64,000 bases of DNA, from NCBI GenBank assembly GCA_040081265.1, contig JBEBGV010000008.1, forward strand, positions 33,244 to 97,243, read 5' to 3'. The notes below the pieces were generated by a model. The model searched no databases, was not told where the DNA came from, and saw nothing but the letters and a program-made list of their open reading frames with translations. Positions 6,936-16,065 of the stretch are shown here, piece by piece. Numbering within the stretch: position 1 is the first letter of the stretch; every line of letters starts with the position of its first letter. The position numbers and the translations under genes are program-made. The stretch comes from JBEBGV01 sp040081265 (GTDB taxonomy: Bacteria > Acidobacteriota > Vicinamibacteria > Vicinamibacterales > UBA2999).

Positions 6936-7952
6936 TTATGAGCGGGCGAGCGCAAGCTCGGCGATTTCGCCGACCAGCTGAGAGTAGGTCCGCCCCGCCT
7001 TGCGTGCCGCCATGGCGAACTCGGCTCGTGAACTCAGCCAGGGGTTCGGATTGACCTCGATCACGTACACCGCCCCGTCGGCCCGCAGGCGCATATCGAC
7101 ACGACCGTAATCACGGAGTTCGAGCGCCTGATAGGCGGCCACGGCAGTCTGCTGAAGAACCTTGACGGTCTCGTCTGGCAGGTCAGTGGCTACCGCGGAC
7201 TTGGTGTCGCGATAGGCTCGGGTCCCCTTGCCCCATTTCACCTCGGCGGCGGCAATCCGCGGCGTGCCGTCTGGCAGCTTTGACAGGTCCAGCTCGACGA
7301 CCGGTAGCGCCTCGGGGTTGTCGTTGCCCATGACCCCGACATACATCTCGCGCCCGTCGATGTACTCCTCGATGAGGACAGGCGAATCGAAGTTGGCGTG
7401 GAGCCAGTCGATGCGCTCCATCAGCTCGCGGATGGATGTCACCACGGCGCTGAACTCGATGCCAATGGACCCGTCCTCACGGGCCGGTTTGACGATGACC
7501 GGGAACTGGAGATCGTGGGAGAAATCCAGCCGGCCTCTGAAGCTCTTGGCGAAGGTCGGTGTACGGACGCCATGAAACGCGAACATCTTCTTCGCGATGG
7601 CCTTATCCTGCGCGAGCATGAGGCCGTGAGTGCCACTGCCGGTGTACTTCTTCCCAATCAGTTCCAGGAATCCGGCAATCTTGAAGTCGGCGGTGTCGTC
7701 ATCGCCAAACGACTCGGTCAGGTTGAACACCAGATCACACTCGAGGCGGGCAAGCGCCAGCAGGCTCTTTGCCGAGCCATCGAGCTCGTGAAAGACCGGT
7801 TCATGTCCGAGCTTGATCAGTGCGTCGGAGACTTCTTCCTCGACCTCTTTCTTGTCGAGGGTCCGAACGACAGGAGCCTTGTCCGGGGCTGGCCCGTCAT
7901 CATCATCAACGAGCACGCGATCGAAGAGGACGACGACCTTCAGTTTGCTCAT
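6936..7952 (-). CDS. D-alanine--D-alanine ligase-like ATP-grasp enzyme
   Basis: 338 aa. The ATP-grasp fold is clear: FPVIVKPAREDGSIGIEF (nucleotide-binding lysine and flexible loop), VLIEEYIDGREMYVGV, and the metal-binding VIEVNPNPWL near the C-terminus. The family joins two D-alanines for peptidoglycan, but relatives ligate other amino acids and the N-terminal substrate region here (FNLTESFGDDD) differs from classic Ddl. Strictly I can call the fold and ligase chemistry; D-Ala as substrate is inference. It precedes carD and plsC in the same direction. Confidence 0.82.
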   Translation of the reverse strand: MSKLKVVVLFDRVLVDDDDGPAPDKAPVVRTLDKKEVEEEVSDALIKLGHEPVFHELDGSAKSLLALARLECDLVFNLTESFGDDDTADFKIAGFLELIGKKYTGSGTHGLMLAQDKAIAKKMFAFHGVRTPTFAKSFRGRLDFSHDLQFPVIVKPAREDGSIGIEFSAVVTSIRELMERIDWLHANFDSPVLIEEYIDGREMYVGVMGNDNPEALPVVELDLSKLPDGTPRIAAAEVKWGKGTRAYRDTKSAVATDLPDETVKVLQQTAVAAYQALELRDYGRVDMRLRADGAVYVIEVNPNPWLSSRAEFAMAARKAGRTYSQLVGEIAELALARS

Positions 7953-8036
7953 GCGTGAACGACTGTCACCGCTTCATGCTAATTCAAGAAAGGGCGAACC
8001 CGACCTACAATCGTCGGCGACGAAGTTCGGGATGGA

Positions 8037-10436
8037 GTGACGACGCAGATGGCCCACGCATACGAGAAGCTCGGTCTGTTCTATCTGGGTCGTCGCTACG
8101 ACGTGGCGACGCGCACGCGTCAGGCCGACCTCGTGCTCTACGACTCGAAGGACCTGACGACGCACGCTGTCTGCGTCGGCATGACGGGAAGCGGCAAGAC
8201 CGGCCTGGGTATCGGCGTGATCGAAGAGGCCGCGATGGACGGAGTGCCGGTTCTGGCCATCGATCCGAAAGGCGATCTGGCGAACCTGCTGCTGACATTC
8301 CCCACCCTCGCGCCCTCCGACTTTGCCCCCTGGGTGGACGCCTCGGTCGCCGCGTCCAGGGGGCAGACCGCCGACGCGTTCGCCGCGCAGCAGGCAGCCG
8401 CCTGGAAGGCGGGGCTCGCCGAATGGGACGAAGACGGAGAGCGCATCGCACGCCTCCGAGCCGCGGCTGAGTTCGCCGTGTACACCCCGGGCAGCAGAAA
8501 CGGGACGCCACTTGCGCTTCTGAAGTCGCTCGCTCCCCCATCGACCGACGACCCCGACGCCGCAGGCGAGCGCGCCAACAGCGTGGCGGCCAGCCTCCTC
8601 GCCCTGGCCGGCGTTGAGGCGGCGGCCGCCCACGATCAAGAACAGGTTCTGCTCGCAAACATCCTGGCGCACGCGTGGTCCAGTGGCGAAAGCCCGGACC
8701 TGCCGTGGCTGGTGCAGCAGATCCAGCGGCCGGCATTCGGTCGCATCGGCGTCCTGGACCTCGAAACGTTCTATCCCGCCCGCGACCGACAGCAACTGGC
8801 CCTTCGCTTCAACGCCGTCCTGGCCTCCCCAACCTTTGACGTGTGGCTGAGCGGGGAACCCATGGACGTCGGCTCCCTGCTCTTCACGCCGCAGGGCCGG
8901 CCTCGTGTCGCCGTGGTGTCGGTGGCGCACCTGGACGATGCGGCCAGGATGATGGTGGTGTCGCTGCTCCTGAACGCGGTTCTCGAGTGGACGCGGAAAC
9001 AGTCCGGCACGCCGTCGCTGCGGGCGCTGATCTACATGGACGAGGTCGCCGGCTACATTCCACCAGTCGCCAATCCGCCATCGAAGGCACCGCTCCTCAC
9101 ACTGCTCAAGCAGGCCCGCGCCTTCGGCGTCGGCATCATGCTCTCGACGCAGAACCCGGTGGACCTGGATTACAAAGGCCTCGCCAACGCCGGCACCTGG
9201 TTTCTCGGAAAGCTGCAAACCGAGCGAGACAAGGCGCGTGTGCTCGACGGCCTCGAGAGCGTGGCCGGTGGCGTGAATCGCGCCGAACTCGATACCCTGC
9301 TCTCGGCGCTCCCTGGTCGGGTATTCCTCATGCACAACGTGCACGAGCACGGCCCGGTGACGTTCGAAACCCGCTGGACAATGTCCTATCTGCGGGGGCC
9401 AATGGGCCGAGAGGAGATTCGTCGTCTGAGCGTGGCCACCTCACCGGCGGCCGCAACCGCTCGAACTGCGACAGCCTCGGAAAAGCCGATGACGCGCGCC
9501 GCGTCGACGGCGCGACACAGCGACAAGCCCGTGCTCCCGGCAGGGGTCAAAGAGTTCTACTGTCCTCACGAAGGGAGCGCCCAGGCGATCTATGAGCCGT
9601 TTCTCTACGGCGCTGCCCGCGTCCAGTACGTTGACGGCAAGAAGGGAATCGACGTCGTCTCCGACGTCCACACACTCATCCCCTTCGGGGCAGGCGCGGT
9701 GGCTGTGGACTGGGATGCGGCCGAGGACTCTCCGCATGCGCCTGCCGCGCTGCTGACCTCTCCGCCGGTTCCCGGCGAAGGCTACGAGGCACCACCTGCC
9801 GACGCCCTGAGCGCAAGAAGCTATGCCGAGTGGACCCGGGACTTCGAGCGCATGCTCACGCGCGGCGCCCCGCTGACGCTGTGGTCCGCGCCTGCGCTCA
9901 AGGTCTCGTCGAAACCGGGGGAATCCGAGCGCGACTTCCGAGTGCGCGTCCAGCAGCGTGCCCGTGAAGAGCGGGATGAGGCGCTGGCAGCCCTTCGCGC
10001 CAAGTACACGCCGAAGCTCGCGCGGGCGCAGGAGAAAGTGCGACGGGCCGAGGAGGCGGTGTCTCGCGAGCAACAGCAATCGTCGCAACAGAAGCTGCAG
10101 ACGGCTGTCTCGGTTGGCGCCACCATTCTGGGGGCGCTGCTCGGCCGCCGCGCAGTGAGCGCCACCACGCTGGGACGCGCCACCACAGCCATCCGGGGCG
10201 CCAGCAGAACGGCCAAGGAAGCCGAGGATGTCACCAGGGCGGGCGCGCGGGTTGGCGAGGTGACGCAGGAAGCCGAGGAGGTGGCGGCAGAACTTCAGCG
10301 CGAGATCGATGCGCTGTCGGCCGAACTCGACCCCTCTGCGATCAGCGTGGAACGCACCGAGCTGAAACCAAAGCGCGGTGGCGTGGACGTGCAGCTGGTG
10401 ACGCTGGTGTGGCGCGCCACAGACGCCGGGTCGTAG
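8037..10436 (+). CDS. HerA/FtsK-like DNA-translocase-type ATPase with C-terminal coiled coil
   Basis: 799 aa. Walker A is GMTGSGKTG (K54), and Walker B is ALIYMDEVAG (Asp near 337); the segment LLKQARAFGVGIMLSTQNP is the sensor region seen in HerA, VirB4 and related hexameric motors. The C-terminal third is different: a charged coiled coil (about 635-695), a Gly/Ala-rich segment SVGATILGALLGRRA that could be membrane-seeking, and a second helix-rich coiled part. No NurA nuclease or conjugation gene adjoins it. TACAAT (8006-8011) is a likely -10. GTG 8037 was used; ATG 8049 is also possible. Substrate unknown. Confidence 0.8.
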   Translation: MTTQMAHAYEKLGLFYLGRRYDVATRTRQADLVLYDSKDLTTHAVCVGMTGSGKTGLGIGVIEEAAMDGVPVLAIDPKGDLANLLLTFPTLAPSDFAPWVDASVAASRGQTADAFAAQQAAAWKAGLAEWDEDGERIARLRAAAEFAVYTPGSRNGTPLALLKSLAPPSTDDPDAAGERANSVAASLLALAGVEAAAAHDQEQVLLANILAHAWSSGESPDLPWLVQQIQRPAFGRIGVLDLETFYPARDRQQLALRFNAVLASPTFDVWLSGEPMDVGSLLFTPQGRPRVAVVSVAHLDDAARMMVVSLLLNAVLEWTRKQSGTPSLRALIYMDEVAGYIPPVANPPSKAPLLTLLKQARAFGVGIMLSTQNPVDLDYKGLANAGTWFLGKLQTERDKARVLDGLESVAGGVNRAELDTLLSALPGRVFLMHNVHEHGPVTFETRWTMSYLRGPMGREEIRRLSVATSPAAATARTATASEKPMTRAASTARHSDKPVLPAGVKEFYCPHEGSAQAIYEPFLYGAARVQYVDGKKGIDVVSDVHTLIPFGAGAVAVDWDAAEDSPHAPAALLTSPPVPGEGYEAPPADALSARSYAEWTRDFERMLTRGAPLTLWSAPALKVSSKPGESERDFRVRVQQRAREERDEALAALRAKYTPKLARAQEKVRRAEEAVSREQQQSSQQKLQTAVSVGATILGALLGRRAVSATTLGRATTAIRGASRTAKEAEDVTRAGARVGEVTQEAEEVAAELQREIDALSAELDPSAISVERTELKPKRGGVDVQLVTLVWRATDAGS

Positions 10437-10494
10437 TGTCCTCCTTAAATGACCTCCGACCCCATTTTCCTGACGGACCCGGCCTGCTGTTGAA

Positions 10495-12324
10495 CTACGA
10501 TGCGCACTCGCCGTCCATCACTTCCGGACTGAACGCGCGGTCTTCGCCAAGGTCCACGTAGTCCAGATCGGTCATTGCCGTCGGAACGACTTCCGCCAGG
10601 TCGCTCAGGACCGCCGTCGCGCGTGCTGGCGGCACACGGCGGAAGAACGCGCCGAGGTTCTCATCAGGACTCTCGCGTTCATCGCGGTAGAGAGCGAGCA
10701 AGCGGTCGAGAGCCTCGGTGAGCCTGTGCACAGGCACCTTCGACACCACCTTGCCGAAATGCGCGCCCTCGCTGGTGGCGCCACCGCCAGTCATCACGAA
10801 ATACTGCGGCACGGCGCGGCCACCCACCTTGCGCACGCTGCCCTGGAATCCAATCGACGCCACGTGGTGCTGGCCGCAACCGTTCGGACAGCCGCTGATC
10901 TTGATGTCACCGGATGGAACCAGGTCCACCAGTTCGGGATGGGCGCTGAGATGCTCAGTCAGTTCGCGTCCGAGCCCGCGCGACTGCGTCACCGCCAGGC
11001 GGCATGATTCGGCGCCAGGGCAGCTCACCACGTCGCCGAGCGTGTTAGCGTCGGCGGTCTCGAGGCTGGCAGCCTGCAATCGCTGATACAGGGCGTCCAC
11101 CTGCTCGATCTTGACCCAGCGGAGGAGCACGTTCTGTTCGACGGTGAGGCGCATGGTCCCATCCGAGTACGCCTCGGCGAGATCGGCGAGCACCCGCATC
11201 TGGCCGGCAGTGAAGTCGCCGAGCGGGAGTCGCACGGTCACGTGCGCGTAGCCAGCCTGACGCTGCGGCTTGACGTTGCGAGCCGACCAGCGCGCGTATG
11301 CATCCGGAAGAACCTGGAGGCGCACCGTACCCGGATGGATGCCCGGCCCGGACAGCGCCGTTACCGCGCGCGCCGCCACGCTCTGCACTGACGGCGCCGG
11401 CGGTTGCGGCCAGTTCGGGGCGGTCTCCACCGGTAGCTGAGCGGGATCAAACGGCAGCCTGGCGCCGCCTTCGGCGCGCACTTCGGCCAGCGCCTCGTCG
11501 TACTTCACCTTCCACGCTTCCCAGCCGAGTGACTTAATCAGAAACTTCATCCGATTCCGCTGGCGATGCTGGTAGTCACCAAAGCGGTGATACACCCGCA
11601 GGACCGCTTCGGACACGTCGAGCATCTCCTCCACAGGGAGGAAGTCATAGAGGAGCATCCCGGACACAGGCAGGATTGACGTGCCGCCACCGATGGTCAG
11701 CCTGAAGCCCCGCCGCCCGTCTACGATCCGGGCAAACCAGCCCAGGTCGTGAATCGACGCGAGGGCATGATCGACCGGGCACCCTTCGAAGGCGATCTTG
11801 AACTTCCGCGGGAGCACACCGGCCAGGGGATGCCGCAGGAAGTACCGTGTCAGTATTTCCGCGTAGGGCGTGACGTCGAAGACTTCGTCGTGGGCCACGC
11901 CGGCGTAGGGGCAGGACGTGATCGTGCGCACCGAATTGCCACAGGCCTCGCGGGTGGTCATCCCCACTTCCGCGAGTTCGCGCATCGCGGTCTCGGCATC
12001 CTTGAGCAGGACGAAATGGAACTGCACGTTCTGCCGCGTCGTGATGTGGGAGAAGCCGCGAGAGTAGGACGACGCGACATCCGCGAGCGCGCGCATCTGC
12101 GCGCCGCTGACGATCCCCGACGGGATCTTGATGCGCATCATCTGCACGCCGTCCTGACGCTGCCCATACGTGCCGCGCAGCAGGCGGAACTTCCGCCAGT
12201 CGTCAGGAGAGATGGCGCCGCTCTCGTATTTCTCGAGCATGTCGACGAACTCGTCGATGTCGCCTCGGTCGGCGAAGGAGACGCGCGCGCGTCCCAGACT
12301 GTGATCCTGATCAGTGGCGGCCAT
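10495..12324 (-). CDS. Siroheme-dependent nitrite/sulfite reductase (ferredoxin type)
   Basis: 609 aa. Six-electron reduction of sulfite to sulfide or nitrite to ammonia. Two ferrodoxin-like/NiR halves repeat through the chain (SRGFSHITTRQNVQFHF in the first, SDGTMRLTVEQNVLLRW in the second), and the [4Fe-4S]-siroheme ligands are C435, C441 (CPGAESC) and C479, C483 (CPNGC). No flavoprotein subunit is nearby, so ferredoxin is the likely donor. It overlaps cobA by 14 bases, and siroheme synthesis genes precede it. Linkage to threonine genes rather than nitrate genes favours sulfite slightly; the substrate is not decided by sequence. Confidence 0.9.
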   Translation of the reverse strand: MAATDQDHSLGRARVSFADRGDIDEFVDMLEKYESGAISPDDWRKFRLLRGTYGQRQDGVQMMRIKIPSGIVSGAQMRALADVASSYSRGFSHITTRQNVQFHFVLLKDAETAMRELAEVGMTTREACGNSVRTITSCPYAGVAHDEVFDVTPYAEILTRYFLRHPLAGVLPRKFKIAFEGCPVDHALASIHDLGWFARIVDGRRGFRLTIGGGTSILPVSGMLLYDFLPVEEMLDVSEAVLRVYHRFGDYQHRQRNRMKFLIKSLGWEAWKVKYDEALAEVRAEGGARLPFDPAQLPVETAPNWPQPPAPSVQSVAARAVTALSGPGIHPGTVRLQVLPDAYARWSARNVKPQRQAGYAHVTVRLPLGDFTAGQMRVLADLAEAYSDGTMRLTVEQNVLLRWVKIEQVDALYQRLQAASLETADANTLGDVVSCPGAESCRLAVTQSRGLGRELTEHLSAHPELVDLVPSGDIKISGCPNGCGQHHVASIGFQGSVRKVGGRAVPQYFVMTGGGATSEGAHFGKVVSKVPVHRLTEALDRLLALYRDERESPDENLGAFFRRVPPARATAVLSDLAEVVPTAMTDLDYVDLGEDRAFSPEVMDGECAS

Positions 12325-13123
12325 ACATCACCTCGTAGACAGCGTTCGCGTCGGTCATGCCCGCGTCTGCTGCTGGCGCTCGCGTTGCGCGCAGCGCCTG
12401 TCGCACGTTGACAACATCCCCGACTACCAGCACACCTGGCAGCAGTGCCGGCACCTCGGCCGCGCCCAGCCCCGACAACTCGCCGGTCCAGACCCATTCC
12501 TGTGGCGTCGACACCGCACAGATGATGGCCGCCGGGGTGGACGCCGACCAGCCGCGCGCCAGGAGGGCACTCGAGATCTCGTTGCGCACGCCCAGTCCCA
12601 TCATCACCACCACGGATACGCCATCGGGCTGCACCGACCGCAGTGTCCGGTCCACCATGTCGGCCGTGTGTCCGGCCATGACGAGAAACGCAGACGCCAC
12701 GCCCCGATGGGTGACCGGAATGCTCGCCATCTCCGCAGCGGCAATCGCCGACGACACCCCGGGAACCACTTCGAAGGCAATTCCGGCCTCGACCAGGGCG
12801 AGTGCTTCCTCACCACCGCGCCCGAAGACGAACGGATCACCGCCCTTGAGACGCACGACCCGCCGGCCACGTCGCGCGGCGCCGATCATCAGGCGGTTGA
12901 TGACTGCCTGCGGAACGCTGTCCCTGCGGGCTCGCTTGCCAACGGAGAAGCACTGCGCCCGGGTCGCCTGACGCAACGCGTCCACGTCCACGAGCGCGTC
13001 ATACAGGACCAGGTCAGCCTCGGCAATCCGCCTGGCCGCTCGAATGGTCCAGAGATCAGGATCGCCGGGACCCGCCCCCACGAGGGACACACGCGGCGCG
13101 TCGGTTGGCGAACGGTCAGTCAC
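12311..13123 (-). CDS. cobA: Uroporphyrinogen-III C-methyltransferase
   Basis: 270 aa. Transfers two methyl groups from S-adenosylmethionine to uroporphyrinogen III, giving precorrin-2 for siroheme. Family motifs are the N-terminal VSLVGAGPGDPDLWTIRA and RLKGGDPFVFGRGGEE, followed by VEAGIAFEVVPGVSSAIA and PVTHRGVAS. ATG 13123 overlaps the stop of the upstream siroheme gene (ATGA) and its own 3' end overlaps the reductase, so it sits in the middle of a tightly coupled three-gene set that makes and uses siroheme. Confidence 0.95.
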   Translation of the reverse strand: MTDRSPTDAPRVSLVGAGPGDPDLWTIRAARRIAEADLVLYDALVDVDALRQATRAQCFSVGKRARRDSVPQAVINRLMIGAARRGRRVVRLKGGDPFVFGRGGEEALALVEAGIAFEVVPGVSSAIAAAEMASIPVTHRGVASAFLVMAGHTADMVDRTLRSVQPDGVSVVVMMGLGVRNEISSALLARGWSASTPAAIICAVSTPQEWVWTGELSGLGAAEVPALLPGVLVVGDVVNVRQALRATRAPAADAGMTDANAVYEVMYGRH

Positions 13124-13683
13124 TGTCCAGCCTTCTCATAGATCCGGTTCAGCATCTCCAGCAGTTGAGGACGGCGGTCGGCCATTGGAACCCCGTCGCG
13201 CCGCCAGGCGGCTCTGGCGGCACCGGCCGCCTTCATCCACGCGTCGAGGTCGGCCGGCAGCCACGCCTCGATGGCTTCACGCAGCAGCCCCGCCAGTGCC
13301 GGAGCCTGCCCGTCGGTCGAAATCGCCACGGTCACACCGGACTTACGAGCCACCCCACCCAGGTATGCACTGGCGTGCCCCGGATCATCGACCGCGTTCA
13401 CAAACAGATGTCTCGCGTCACCGGCAGCACGAACCAGCCGATTGACGTCCGGAGGAGCTGCGGCGACTACCCACCACGCACCATCGAGATCCGCCGGCTC
13501 GAAGCCCCGACGAACGAGCACGACGTCCGCGCGTTCCAGTTCCGGGCGAATCTCCGGCGCCACGACCAGGACATGCGCCCCGGCCCGCAGCAACCCCTCG
13601 ACCTTGCCAACTGCCACCGGGCCCCCGCCCACGACGACCACCTTCTTCGCCGTGAGGTTGAGGAAGACCGGGTAATGTGCCAC
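13120..13683 (-). CDS. Precorrin-2 dehydrogenase / sirohydrochlorin ferrochelatase (CysG N-terminal / Met8 type)
   Basis: 187 aa. Oxidises precorrin-2 and inserts iron to give siroheme. The NAD-binding VVVVGGGPVAVGKVEGLLRAGA stretch and the VAISTDGQAPALAG region match the N-terminal part of CysG; the methyltransferase part is the separate cobA next door. It starts at GTG 13683, two bases after the thrC stop, and its stop overlaps cobA. The set thrC, this gene, cobA and reductase is therefore probably one message. Confidence 0.93.
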   Translation of the reverse strand: MAHYPVFLNLTAKKVVVVGGGPVAVGKVEGLLRAGAHVLVVAPEIRPELERADVVLVRRGFEPADLDGAWWVVAAAPPDVNRLVRAAGDARHLFVNAVDDPGHASAYLGGVARKSGVTVAISTDGQAPALAGLLREAIEAWLPADLDAWMKAAGAARAAWRRDGVPMADRRPQLLEMLNRIYEKAGQ

Positions 13684-13685
13684 GT

Positions 13686-14945
13686 TCAGGCGCCGACCGT
13701 GGCCGGCGACGATGCCCTGGCCCTGGGACCGATCGCGCGCTCGAACTCCGAGAGGCTCCGACCGATCTGCGTCGGCTGCGCCACTCTGTCCAGCATCACT
13801 TCAGCCGTCTTGTAGCCGTTCCCGGTGATGCATATCACCACCGACTCGTCACGCTTGATGACGCCACGCTCGATGAGCACCCGTGTCGCGGCCAGCGTGG
13901 TCCCGCCAGCAGGTTCGGTGAAGATCCCTTCGGTCTCGGCCAGCAGTTTGATGGCGTCGAGAATCGCGGGGTCCGAGACCATCGCGCCACTTCCACCGGT
14001 TTCCTTCAGCACCTTGAGCACCTGGAATCCATCGGCTGGATTGCCAATCGCCAGCGATTTGGCAATGGTTGCCGGCTTCACCGGCTCCGGGAACTCGAGG
14101 CCCGCCTCCAGTGCGCGAATCACCGGTGCTGAACCGGCGGGCTGGGCCGCATGAATACGCGGCAAGGTTCCTTCGACCAGACCCAGATCCCTGAACTCGC
14201 GCAGGCCCTTGAAGATGCGCGGCAGCAGCGTCCCGCCGGCCACCGGCGACACGATGTGATCGGGGAACTTCCAGCCAAGCTGCTCGGCGATCTCGAAGCC
14301 GGTCGTCTTCGCTCCTTCGGCGTAGTAGCTGCGCAGGTTGATATTGGCGAAGCCCCAGCCATATCGATCGGCGATCTGCGTACACAGCCGGTTCACATCG
14401 TCATAGTTGCCGTCGACCGCAACGACGTGCGGGCCGTAGATGGATGCGCCGAGCACCTTGGCGGGCTCGAGGTCATTCGGGATGAAGACGTAGCAGTCCA
14501 GGCTCAGACGCGCGGCATGCGCCGCAACGCTGCCCGCCAGGTTGCCGGTTGAGGCGCACCCGAACACGGTGAAGCCGAGTTCAACGGCGCGCGTCGCAGC
14601 AACCGACACCACGCGGTCTTTGTAGGAAAAGGTCGGGTGGTTGACGGAGTCGTCTTTGACGTAGACCTCTTTGACGCCGAGTGCCTCAGCCAGGCGCCTG
14701 GCGCGGACGAGCGGGGTAAAGCCGGAATTGAAACCCGTGCGCGGGGTTTCGACCGGGAGCAACTCGAGGTACCGCCAGAGCGATGGAGGGCGCGACTCAA
14801 TCAGCTTGCGGCTGATGACCTTGCGCACTGCCTCATAGTCGTACGTGACTTCGAGAGGACCGAGACACTCGGAACAGACCCAGAGCGCTTCAGCCGGATA
14901 CGTCGCACCACACAGGTGACAGGTCAGGCCAGCCACATACTTCAT
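13686..14945 (-). CDS. thrC: Threonine synthase
   Basis: 419 aa. PLP enzyme converting O-phosphohomoserine to threonine. An N-terminal zinc-ribbon-like segment has CHLCG and CSECLG, followed by the PLP lysine in PTFSYKDRVVSV, and the phosphate-binding GGTLLPRI and ASTGNLAGSVA loops. ATG 14945 has a GGGGAGA ribosome site 5 bases upstream and overlaps the thrB stop (ATGA), so an upstream in-frame extension was discarded. Third gene of the threonine branch after hom and thrB. Confidence 0.95.
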   Translation of the reverse strand: MKYVAGLTCHLCGATYPAEALWVCSECLGPLEVTYDYEAVRKVISRKLIESRPPSLWRYLELLPVETPRTGFNSGFTPLVRARRLAEALGVKEVYVKDDSVNHPTFSYKDRVVSVAATRAVELGFTVFGCASTGNLAGSVAAHAARLSLDCYVFIPNDLEPAKVLGASIYGPHVVAVDGNYDDVNRLCTQIADRYGWGFANINLRSYYAEGAKTTGFEIAEQLGWKFPDHIVSPVAGGTLLPRIFKGLREFRDLGLVEGTLPRIHAAQPAGSAPVIRALEAGLEFPEPVKPATIAKSLAIGNPADGFQVLKVLKETGGSGAMVSDPAILDAIKLLAETEGIFTEPAGGTTLAATRVLIERGVIKRDESVVICITGNGYKTAEVMLDRVAQPTQIGRSLSEFERAIGPRARASSPATVGA

Positions 14946-15862
14946 ACCGATCTCCCCGACGTGGTTGATGCCACGCCCACAGACTGATGCACGTCGAGTA
15001 TCCGGACAATCGCCGGACACCCCGCACCCTGATACACGCGTTCTAACAGACCCTTGACCTTCGCAAGATTACTCGTCGCCAGCACCGCCACCGACGGCCC
15101 CGCGCCCGACAGGAACGCGCCGAGCACATCGGGATCGTCAATCGCCATCGCATCGGCGAGTTGCGGCACGAGCGCACGCCGCGCTGGCTGGTGCCATCTG
15201 TCCTCGACCGCCTGCCGCAACCGGCCGTAGTCGCCACGCTGCAGTGCGTGCACCAGCGACAGCACGCGCTGCAGGTTGAACACCGCGTCGGCCCGAGGCA
15301 GCGCATCCGGGAGCGCCGCGCGGGCCTTCGAGGTTGCCAGCCCAACGTCGGGCGTCGCCACAACCAGTTTCAGTTCCTGCGGCCAGTCCCATCGCACAAT
15401 CACTGGCGGCGTGTCGCTGGCCTCGACGACCGACGTCAGCCCACCACAGATGGCTGCCGCCGCGTTATCGCCGTGCCCTTCGAGCGCCGTTGCCGCCGCC
15501 AGCAGCGCCGACTCCGTCAGCGTCGCGTTCGCGAACGGCCGGGTTACCTGCTCGAAGATCCTCAGCCCGGCAACCGATGCCGCGGCACTGCTGCCAAGAC
15601 CAGCGGCCATCGGGATGTCGCTTTCGACGTCGACCACCACTGACGGGGCACGCCATCCCGTCTTCACAACCATGTGGGCATAGGCGCGCTCAATCGCGTT
15701 CGGTCCACTGACGGCCGGGCGGCTGGTGCCCACGCTCAACTTCCCTGCCCCGTCATCCCGCACGTCAACGATGCGTGCCCGTAGATACAGCTGCACCGCA
15801 ACGCCGAGGGTGTCGAACCCTCCGCCCAGATTGGCTACCGATCCCGGGACGACGATCTCCAT
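14942..15862 (-). CDS. thrB: Homoserine kinase (GHMP family)
   Basis: 306 aa. Phosphorylates homoserine for threonine synthesis. Family motifs: VPGSVANLGGGFDTLG at the N-terminus, the ATP-binding PMAAGLGSSAAASVAG, and the C-terminal GAFLSGAGPSVAVL. ATG 15862 was chosen because the protein then begins directly at the conserved strand MEIVVPGS. The stop overlaps the start of thrC. A terminator-like hairpin lies 34 bases before the start, so expression may be attenuated relative to hom. Confidence 0.95.
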   Translation of the reverse strand: MEIVVPGSVANLGGGFDTLGVAVQLYLRARIVDVRDDGAGKLSVGTSRPAVSGPNAIERAYAHMVVKTGWRAPSVVVDVESDIPMAAGLGSSAAASVAGLRIFEQVTRPFANATLTESALLAAATALEGHGDNAAAAICGGLTSVVEASDTPPVIVRWDWPQELKLVVATPDVGLATSKARAALPDALPRADAVFNLQRVLSLVHALQRGDYGRLRQAVEDRWHQPARRALVPQLADAMAIDDPDVLGAFLSGAGPSVAVLATSNLAKVKGLLERVYQGAGCPAIVRILDVHQSVGVASTTSGRSV

Positions 15863-15895
15863 CAGACCACGGATACGGGCCGGGCGAACCGGCCG

Positions 15896-15933
15896 ATAAA
15901 ACAAAGGCCCGCCAACCTGTCGGTGGGCGGGCC
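15896..15933 (-). terminator. Intrinsic terminator between hom and thrB (possible attenuator)
   Basis: On the minus strand GGCCCGCC (15926-15933) pairs with GGCGGGCC (15906-15913) across a 12-base loop, followed by TTTGTTTT. Upstream, CCTGGTAGG (15968-15976) could pair with CCACCAGG (15932-15939), which touches the 5' arm of the terminator. Confidence 0.65.
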
Positions 15934-16065
15934 TGGTGGATTCGAGGTTTCTGCTACGGCGGTCTCGCCTACCAGGTCAGCCCAGCCTTGAACAACGACA
16001 CATGGAACCTTGTGTCGCGACCGGAATACCCGAGGGGCAGCCGCAGCTCAAAAACATTCGGAAAA

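Noticed and set aside
7974..9350. 458-aa minus-strand frame antisense to the HerA-like ATPase
   Set aside because: No family features, low-complexity Arg/Gly/Leu content, and it overlaps a real plus-strand gene; such long shadow frames are normal in GC-rich DNA.
15863..16065. Leader peptide for attenuation between hom and thrB
   Set aside because: The short frames there have no run of Thr, Ile or Met codons.
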